Assembly: GCA_016195915.1 (NCBI GenBank)
Contig: JACPYS010000050.1
Span: 1-64,000, forward strand
Source of the DNA: Betaproteobacteria bacterium
GTDB lineage: Bacteria; Pseudomonadota; Gammaproteobacteria; Burkholderiales; SG8-39
Direction: 5' to 3'
DNA: 64,000 nucleotides
The notes beneath the pieces were generated by a model that was given only the letters and a program-made list of their open reading frames with translations, had not been told where the DNA came from and made no database searches. A program made the position numbers and the translations under genes. Numbering within the stretch: the stretch's first letter is position 1; each line of letters begins with the position of its first letter. Below, in pieces: positions 57,125-64,000 of this stretch.

Positions 57125-59076
57125 GCGCGCCGCCCGTCCTTTGGAAGCCGTCGCAGAAATCGATCGAGCACGCGAACCTCACGCGCTTCGCACGCGAGGC
57201 GGTCCGGCGGTGGAAACTCGAATTCAACAGCTACCCGGAGTTCTACCGCTGGTCGGTCGACCATCCGGAGCAGTTCTGGGTGTCGGTGTGGGATTCGCTG
57301 GGCGTAATCGGCGAGCGCGGCGCTCGCGCTCTGGTCGATGGCCACAAAATGCCCGGCGCGAAGTGGTTTCCCGACGCGCGATTCAACTTCGCCGAGAACC
57401 TTCTCAAGCGCAGCGACGCGCTCGACGCGATGGTGTTCTGGGACGAGACCGGCTCCCGGGGCCGCATGAATTGGAAGCAGTTGCACGCGCTTGTCTCGAG
57501 CGCGCAGCAGGCGATGCGCGCTGCCGGCGTGCAGCCCGGCGACCGCGTCGCCGCCTTCATTCCCAACATGCCCGAGACCTGCGTGCTGGCACTTGCCGCG
57601 ATTTCGCTCGGCGCGGTGTGGTCCTCCTGCTCGCCGGATTTCGGCGCCTCCGGGGTGCTCGATCGCTTCGGGCAGATCGAGCCGAAGCTGCTGTTTTGCG
57701 CTGACGGCTACCTGTACAACGGCAAGTGCCACGACTCGCTGGAACGGGTGCGCGAGATCGCAACGCAGCTTCCCTGCGTGCAGCGCGTGGTGGTTGTGCC
57801 GAACCTGGCGCACACCCCGGAGGTATCAGCCATTCGGGGAGGCGTGCGCCTCGCCGACTGGATCGCGCCGTACGCGCCGCGTGCGGTGCAATACGAGCGC
57901 CTGCCGTTCGCTCACCCGCTCTACATCCTGTTCACCTCGGGCACCACGGGCGTGCCCAAGTGCATCGTGCATTGCGCTGGCGGCGCGTTGCTGCAGGGCC
58001 TGAAGATGTACAAGCTGCATTTCGACGTCAAACCGGGCGACCGCTTTTTCTACTACACGACCTGCAACTGGGTAATGTGGAACCTGATGTTCGCCGGTCT
58101 CGGCGCGGACGCGACGATGATGCTCTACGACGGTTCTCCCTTCGCGCGCGACGGGGCGATTCTCTGGGACATGGCCGAGACCGAGCGTTTCACGCACTTC
58201 GGCACGTCCGCCAAATACATCGATGCGATCTCCAAGCGCGGATTGCGTCCGCGCGCCACGCACAGGCTCAATGATCTGCGCATGATCATCTCCACCGGAT
58301 CGCAGCTCGTGCCGGAGAGCTTCGACTACGTCTACCGCGACGTGAAAAAGGATGTGTGCCTGTCGTCGATCTCGGGCGGCACGGATCTGCTGGCGGGATT
58401 TGCCGATGCGAACCCGATCCTGCCGGTGTATCGCGGCGAGCTGCAGTGCCGCAGCCTCGGCATGGACGTGCAGATCTTCGATGAGCACGGCAGGCCGCAG
58501 ACAAATAAGCCCGGGGAACTGGTGTGCACCAGGCCGTTTCCTTCGGTGCCGCTCGGGTTCTGGAACGATCCGGGCGACAGGAAGTTTTACGCCGCTTACT
58601 TCGAGCATCATCCCGGCGTCTGGACCCACGGCGACTGGGCGATGCTCACCGAGCGAGGCACGATGTACGTGTATGGACGCTCCGACGCAACACTCAATCC
58701 GGGCGGTGTGCGCATCGGTACCGCCGAAATCTATCGGCAGGTGGAGAAGATCGATGCAGTCGAGGAAGCGGTGGTGATCGGCCAGCAATGGCAGGGGGAT
58801 GTGCGGGTGGTGCTGTTCGTGAAGTTGCGGCCGGGCATGATGCTGAGCGTCGAGCTGCAGGACACGATCCGCAGGGGCGTGCGGGAGCACACCACGCCGC
58901 GTCACGTGCCCGACAAAATCATCCAGGTGAGCGACATTCCGCGCACCAAGAACAACAAGGTGGTCGAACTGGCGGTGAAGGCCGTCGTGCACGGCTGGCC
59001 GGTAAAGAATACCGACGCCTTGTCGAACCCCGAAGCGCTCGCGCTCTACAGCGGATTGGCCGAACTGGCGGTGTAG
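57121..59076 (+). CDS. Acetoacetyl-CoA synthetase (acetoacetate-CoA ligase)
   Basis: 651 residues from ATG 57121. N-terminal ACS-type domain: EFYRWSVDHPEQFWVSVWDS and ARFNFAENLLKR (the acetoacetyl-CoA synthetase hallmark), P-loop FTSGTTGVPKCIVHCAGGAL, CLSSISGGTDLLAGFADANP, GVWTHGDWAMLTERGTMYVY and the terminal RTKNNKVVELAVKAVVHG with the catalytic Lys. Longer than short-chain ligases, as usual for this enzyme. It makes acetoacetyl-CoA from acetoacetate with ATP. Coupled to aspA by the 4-base overlap, although no pathway link is obvious. Confidence 0.92.
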   Translation: MSAPPVLWKPSQKSIEHANLTRFAREAVRRWKLEFNSYPEFYRWSVDHPEQFWVSVWDSLGVIGERGARALVDGHKMPGAKWFPDARFNFAENLLKRSDALDAMVFWDETGSRGRMNWKQLHALVSSAQQAMRAAGVQPGDRVAAFIPNMPETCVLALAAISLGAVWSSCSPDFGASGVLDRFGQIEPKLLFCADGYLYNGKCHDSLERVREIATQLPCVQRVVVVPNLAHTPEVSAIRGGVRLADWIAPYAPRAVQYERLPFAHPLYILFTSGTTGVPKCIVHCAGGALLQGLKMYKLHFDVKPGDRFFYYTTCNWVMWNLMFAGLGADATMMLYDGSPFARDGAILWDMAETERFTHFGTSAKYIDAISKRGLRPRATHRLNDLRMIISTGSQLVPESFDYVYRDVKKDVCLSSISGGTDLLAGFADANPILPVYRGELQCRSLGMDVQIFDEHGRPQTNKPGELVCTRPFPSVPLGFWNDPGDRKFYAAYFEHHPGVWTHGDWAMLTERGTMYVYGRSDATLNPGGVRIGTAEIYRQVEKIDAVEEAVVIGQQWQGDVRVVLFVKLRPGMMLSVELQDTIRRGVREHTTPRHVPDKIIQVSDIPRTKNNKVVELAVKAVVHGWPVKNTDALSNPEALALYSGLAELAV

Positions 59077-59090
59077 GCCGGACGCAGGCT

Positions 59091-59111
59091 ACCCGCCGGT
59101 CGCCGGCGGGT
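59091..59111. terminator. Bidirectional hairpin between convergent genes
   Basis: Perfect 9-bp stem acccgccgg / ccggcgggt around a TCG loop, between the stop of the ligase gene (59076) and the stop of the esterase gene (59125). No T-run on either side, so it may act as a pause or processing barrier instead of a classical terminator. Confidence 0.6.
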
Positions 59112-59124
59112 CCGCTCACGCGAC

Positions 59125-59793
59125 CTAGTGCAGCATCGCCCGCCGCGTCTCGAAGATTCCCTGCAGCAGCCGCAGCGAGCCGATGCAGATGGAGTGGTGC
59201 GTGAGCGCGTGGCCGAGGTCGCCGATCACATCGAGCGTGCACGGCACGTGCAGCGCCGACAGTACGCGCGCGGCGCGTTCGGAGTGCACGCGCGAGACGA
59301 TCGCATCGTACTCGCCGTGCACCAGATGAATGCGCGCGGGGATGTGGCTGCCGGTCTGTGGCAGGCGCGCGAATCGCGCCGAGAACGCCACCACGGCATT
59401 GGCCACTCCGGGACAGGCCTTGATTGCTTCCAGCGCGACGGTGCCGCCTTGCGAAAATCCGATCAGGACCGTGCGCTCCGCGGGGACTTGGTGGGTCGCC
59501 TGCTCGCGCCGGATCAGGTACTCGACATCGGGAAGGATCTGCTCGATGCGCGACATGCGATTTTCGTCGGTGAGCCCGCGGTTGGAGAACCACTGCTGGC
59601 GCGTGGGGTCCGATTCACAGCGCTTGATGCCCTCGGGGAGCACCAGCGCGGCGCTGGGAAAGCGCGCCTGGAACTTGAACGCCGCGGGAATCAGCGAGTG
59701 GGCATCGGCGCCGGCTCCATGCAGAAACACGAACAGCCGCTCGGCCCGATGTTCCGGCGTCGCAGCGAAGCGGTAGACGTGCTGGTGGTGCAA
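59125..59793 (-). CDS. YpfH-like alpha/beta-hydrolase (carboxylesterase)
   Basis: 222 residues. The fold is that of short carboxylesterases/phospholipases: [20 protein letters not shown] (oxyanion loop), nucleophile Ser in [16 protein letters not shown], Asp in [20 protein letters not shown] and His in [20 protein letters not shown]. All triad residues are present. It hydrolyses small esters or acyl thioesters; the physiological substrate is unknown. No signal peptide. Convergent with the acetoacetyl-CoA synthetase gene. Confidence 0.85.
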   Translation of the reverse strand: MHHQHVYRFAATPEHRAERLFVFLHGAGADAHSLIPAAFKFQARFPSAALVLPEGIKRCESDPTRQQWFSNRGLTDENRMSRIEQILPDVEYLIRREQATHQVPAERTVLIGFSQGGTVALEAIKACPGVANAVVAFSARFARLPQTGSHIPARIHLVHGEYDAIVSRVHSERAARVLSALHVPCTLDVIGDLGHALTHHSICIGSLRLLQGIFETRRAMLH

Positions 59794-59885
59794 GGGCGAG
59801 GCGCTCCGCGGGGGTCAGCAGCCATTCTCTCCCTGCCCCGGCCTTATGTAAACTGCCCCGCTCGAAGCCCGGACCGGAGACCGCA

Positions 59886-61634
59886 ATGCAGCAGGCAAAG
59901 ACCTTCCTCGCCGCCTTCTGGGCGCTCGCCAGGCCCTACTGGGCCTCCGAGCAACGCGCGAAGGGCCTCGCCCTGCTCGCGGCCGTCGTCGGTCTTACGC
60001 TCGGCATGGTGTGGATCAACGTGCAGTTGAACACCTGGAACAACGATTTCTACAACGCCATCCAGGACAAGAAACTCGATGATTTCTACCGCCTGCTCGG
60101 CCGCTTTACGGTCCTCGCGTTCGCCTTTATCGTGGTGGCGGTGTACAAGGTCTATCTGCAGCAGATGCTGCAAATCGAGTGGCGCACCTGGTTGAATGAG
60201 CGCTACCTCGCGGACTGGCTCGGGGACCGTGCCTATTACCGTCTGCAGCTGCTCGATCGCGAGATATGGAAGCCCGGCACGGGCGTGGACAATCCGGACC
60301 AGCGCATCGCCGACGACCTGCGCATCTTCGTCGACACCACGCTTTCGCTCTCGCTCGGGCTGCTCTCGGCCGTGGTGACGCTGTTTTCGTTCGTCGCCAT
60401 CCTGTGGACGCTCTCGGGCGCGCTCGGTTTCGCTTTCGCCGGTACCGAATGGTCGATTCCCGGTTACATGGTGTGGTTCGCTTTGCTCTACGCGGGGCTC
60501 GGAACCTGGGCCACCCACCGGATCGGCCGGCCGCTGATCGGGCTGGATTTCAACCAGCAGCGCTACGAAGCCGATTACCGCTTTTCGCTGGTGCGGCTGC
60601 GCGAGACGAGCGAGGGCGTCGCGCTCTACCAGGGCGAGCGCGGCGAGCTGGCCATCTTCCGCGCGCGCTTCGGCAACGTGATCGCGAACTGGTGGTCGAT
60701 CATGAAGAAGCAGAAGCAGATCGGCTGGTTTACTTCGTTCTACGGCCAGTTGGCGATCATCTTTCCGTTCGTGGTGGCCGCGCCGCGCTACTTCTCGGGC
60801 GCGATCCCGCTGGGGGGGTTGATGCAGACCGCGTCCGCATTCGGCCAGGTGCAGGGCGCGCTGTCGTGGTTCATCGACGCCTATACCCAGTTCGCCTCGT
60901 GGAAGGCTACGGTGGACCGCCTGACGGGGTTCTCCGGCGCGCTCGCGCAAGTGCGCGCCGAGGCCGATCGGCTCCACGGCGAGCGCATCGAGATGGAGGG
61001 CGAAACGTTCTCTCTCGGAGGACTATCGCTCACGCTGCCGCAGGGCCGGCCGCTGCTCGCGGCGACCACCCTCGAACTCAAGCGCGGCGAGAACGTGTTG
61101 GTGACCGGACCGTCGGGGGCGGGAAAGAGCACGCTGTTTCGCGCCATCGCGGGCATCTGGCCCTACTGGAAAGGCAGGGTAGTGCTGCCAAAAGGCGCGC
61201 GGCTATTGTTCCTGCCGCAGAAGGCCTATCTGCCGATCGGCACGCTTAAGTATGTCGTCGCTTATCCGTTGGCGGCGGAGGGCGTCGACGACGCGCAGGC
61301 GCGCGAGGCGCTTGCCGCCGTCGGGCTGGGGCACATGGCGAGCGAGTTGCTGCGCGAGGAGAACTTGGCGCAGGTGCTTTCGTGCGGAGAACAGCAGCGC
61401 ATCGCGTTCGCGCGCGCGCTTCTCAACCAGCCCGACTGGCTGTTTCTCGACGAGGCCACCGCCTCTCTGCCCGAGGCGGATCAGGACCAGCTCTATGCGC
61501 TGCTGCGCGAACGGCTGCCGCAGATCACGCTGGTCTCGATAGGCCACCGCGCGAGTCTCGCGCAGTTCCATGCGCGCAAATTCGAGTGGCGCGTGAAACA
61601 GGACGCAGCCGGGGAACTGGCGATGGCGCGATAG
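59886..61634 (+). CDS. SbmA/BacA- and YddA-type ABC exporter (permease fused to ATPase)
   Basis: 582 residues, ATG 59886 behind CCGGAGA. Residues 1-350 have the ABC_membrane_2 (SbmA_BacA) domain: [36 protein letters not shown] (the family motif NPDQRI), [21 protein letters not shown]-terminal ATPase: Walker [19 protein letters not shown], Walker [15 protein letters not shown], and a changed signature [16 protein letters not shown] (Cys for Gly). Related proteins transport peptides or very-long-chain fatty acids/vitamin B12. Alone in its transcription unit. Confidence 0.9.
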   Translation: MQQAKTFLAAFWALARPYWASEQRAKGLALLAAVVGLTLGMVWINVQLNTWNNDFYNAIQDKKLDDFYRLLGRFTVLAFAFIVVAVYKVYLQQMLQIEWRTWLNERYLADWLGDRAYYRLQLLDREIWKPGTGVDNPDQRIADDLRIFVDTTLSLSLGLLSAVVTLFSFVAILWTLSGALGFAFAGTEWSIPGYMVWFALLYAGLGTWATHRIGRPLIGLDFNQQRYEADYRFSLVRLRETSEGVALYQGERGELAIFRARFGNVIANWWSIMKKQKQIGWFTSFYGQLAIIFPFVVAAPRYFSGAIPLGGLMQTASAFGQVQGALSWFIDAYTQFASWKATVDRLTGFSGALAQVRAEADRLHGERIEMEGETFSLGGLSLTLPQGRPLLAATTLELKRGENVLVTGPSGAGKSTLFRAIAGIWPYWKGRVVLPKGARLLFLPQKAYLPIGTLKYVVAYPLAAEGVDDAQAREALAAVGLGHMASELLREENLAQVLSCGEQQRIAFARALLNQPDWLFLDEATASLPEADQDQLYALLRERLPQITLVSIGHRASLAQFHARKFEWRVKQDAAGELAMAR

Positions 61635-61686
61635 CAAGGCGCCGCATCCGCTTGCTCACGCCCACCCCACCGCCTACACTTGTCCG

Positions 61687-61890
61687 ATGCGCATCGTCGG
61701 TACACAACAGCGCTGCGAAATCGAGCTTGACCCGGTCAAAGCGTATCAGCGCGCTCGTTTGCTCGATGCCATCCTGCGCAGCGCGACGCCGCCGATCGCG
61801 CGCGGCGTGACGCGCGGAACGCATGAATACTTCAATCGCTTGGACGCCGAGCGCCAGACCCAGGCCGCGCGCGCGCTCAACGCGGCATGA
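61687..61890 (+). CDS. Small hypothetical protein
   Basis: 67 residues: MRIVGTQQRCEIELDPVKAY, QRARLLDAILRSATPPIARG, VTRGTHEYFNRLDAERQTQA, ARALNAA. Helical and charged, no membrane segment or motif. It may be a real small gene: the amino acid mix is natural and frame use fits the strand, but the ribosome site is weak. Unrecognised family. Confidence 0.5.
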   Translation: MRIVGTQQRCEIELDPVKAYQRARLLDAILRSATPPIARGVTRGTHEYFNRLDAERQTQAARALNAA

Positions 61891-61932
61891 GCACGCCGGA
61901 CCCGCTGCTTAACCAGAGTGGGGAGCGTGTGG

Positions 61933-62718
61933 ATGGAAACCCGGCGATCAGGAGTTGGCAAGCGGAGGCGAGCTGCCAATCCGTTCGCCGCGGGAGCTGT
62001 CGTCGCCATGTTCCTTTTCGGGGCCGCTCAGCCCGCACGCGCGGATGTCATAGAACTGAACGGCTGGTGGGGCGGTAACACCTGGGACGCGAATATCGTC
62101 TTCAACGGGACGAACTATCACAACGGAGCGAATACCTCGGTAGTCGGAGCCGGCGGGGCGGGCGGATTCAAGACCTACGATCTGACCACCGACCCGCAGA
62201 GACACAGTGCCTTCGAATCATGGTGCGTCGACATCTTCCACGACTTCTACTTCCCGACCTCGGGCAGCGATCTCATCAGGACGGCTACCTCGGTTTTCGG
62301 TTCGACCAAGGCGAACGATCTGGGCCGCCTGGCCACCAATCACTTCTCCAGCGTAGCGAGCGCGGCGAGCACTGCCCTCAATGCGGCGGCATTTCAGCTT
62401 GCGATCTGGGAAATCGTGAATGAACCGGCGGGCAATTCCTACAGTCTTAGTTCGGGGAATTTCAAGGTCACGGGAACCGGGAGCAGCCTCGCCGCGACCT
62501 GGCTCAACGAACTCAACACTCAGCCGTCCACGAGCGCCTATGCGGTCAACATCTGGGCCGTTCAGCAGGGCGCGGCAGGATGGGGTCCGCAGAACATTGC
62601 TGTCTTCGCCGCTGCGCCTGTCTCCGAGCCATGGACTTTTGGGATGTTGCTCGCGGGTCTCGGGTTTGTCGGGTTGGGACGTCGGCGCGGGCGCAAGCAA
62701 ACGGAAACCTCAAAATAG
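61933..62718 (+). CDS. PEP-CTERM sorting-signal protein, exported
   Basis: 261 residues from ATG 61933 with GGGGAG seven bases before; GTG codons at 61918 and 61927 are possible. N-terminal signal peptide after a basic run (KRRRAANPFAAGAVVAMFLF, cleavage near ARADV). The middle is Gly/Ser/Thr/Asn-rich beta sequence (GGNTWDANIVFNGTNYHNGA, SFESWCVDIFHDFYF type). The C-terminus has the exosortase signal: APVSEPWTFGMLLAGLGFVG followed by LGRRRGRK, i.e. SEP instead of PEP, a TM helix and Arg cluster. It should be processed by EpsH/XrtA-type exosortase, not encoded here. Surface or biofilm role inferred. Confidence 0.85.
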   Translation: METRRSGVGKRRRAANPFAAGAVVAMFLFGAAQPARADVIELNGWWGGNTWDANIVFNGTNYHNGANTSVVGAGGAGGFKTYDLTTDPQRHSAFESWCVDIFHDFYFPTSGSDLIRTATSVFGSTKANDLGRLATNHFSSVASAASTALNAAAFQLAIWEIVNEPAGNSYSLSSGNFKVTGTGSSLAATWLNELNTQPSTSAYAVNIWAVQQGAAGWGPQNIAVFAAAPVSEPWTFGMLLAGLGFVGLGRRRGRKQTETSK

Positions 62719-62749
62719 CGGCGAGGTTCCCCCATCGTATTCCCCGGCT

Positions 62750-64000
<1,251 letters not shown>

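Overview
The window is GC-rich, densely coded DNA that looks like a betaproteobacterial chromosome, most likely Burkholderiales-like. This is inferred from gene content, not from a marker gene: several ABC_sub_bind (PF04392-type) binding proteins, a Bug/TctC binding protein, a PEP-CTERM protein, a CaiB/BaiF CoA-transferase and acyl-CoA carboxylases. I see no rRNA, tRNA or CRISPR array.

Layout. 0-6.7 kb is a scrap yard: the start of an IS1595-type transposase, a hemL fragment joined to a dead IS110 copy, four tandem ABC binding-protein genes (one with an internal deletion), a second dead IS110 copy with the same lesion, then toxin-antitoxin genes and remnants. 6.8-18.6 kb (minus strand) is a catabolic operon: peptide/nickel-type ABC transporter (binding protein, two permeases, two ATPases), a double-domain CoA-transferase, and a biotin carboxylase-BCCP-carboxyltransferase fusion split by one in-frame TGA. 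A 725-bp insert with the marks of an integron gene cassette sits between the binding-protein and first permease genes. 18.8-24.6 kb (plus) carries a 4-hydroxybutyryl-CoA-dehydratase-like enzyme, a Uma2 nuclease, an FmdB zinc ribbon, a ChaN-PDZ protein and an M1-type peptidase. 24.6-29.9 kb is a five-gene corrinoid methyl-transfer operon behind a perfect 18-bp palindrome: corrinoid protein, UroD-type methyltransferase, B12 reactivation domain protein, ferredoxin-ASKHA activator and pterin-type methyltransferase.

29.9-42.5 kb is accessory DNA: three toxin-antitoxin loci (one broken), a complete DDE insertion sequence, and a seven-gene AT-richer operon (34.16-42.42 kb). That operon encodes a two-TM coiled-coil protein, a soluble coiled-coil protein, a bactofilin-like beta-helix protein, a multi-TM protein, an SPFH-GYF_2 protein, a zinc-ribbon/TM/TPR protein and a glycine-zipper lipoprotein. 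It lies between the full thiolase gene (42.5 kb) and a 127-bp direct repeat of that gene's 3' end (33.66 kb); a shorter third copy is at 32.74 kb. The thiolase 3' end therefore looks like a repeated insertion site, and the seven-gene operon is the best candidate here for an undescribed system.

42.5-64 kb is mostly metabolic: thiolase, a HMGCS-like/DUF35 fusion, an acyl-CoA ligase, toxin and HNH-like remnants, a MazG-like pyrophosphohydrolase, a dihydroxyphthalate-decarboxylase-like protein overlapping a ThDP enzyme, and a minus-strand polar amino-acid ABC operon ending in a beta-hydroxyacid dehydrogenase and a Bug protein. Divergent from it are aspartase and acetoacetate-CoA ligase, translationally coupled. 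A YpfH-like esterase, an SbmA/YddA-type exporter, a PEP-CTERM protein and the 3' part of uvrA close the window. Together the intact genes describe an organism that takes up organic and amino acids and activates them as CoA thioesters.
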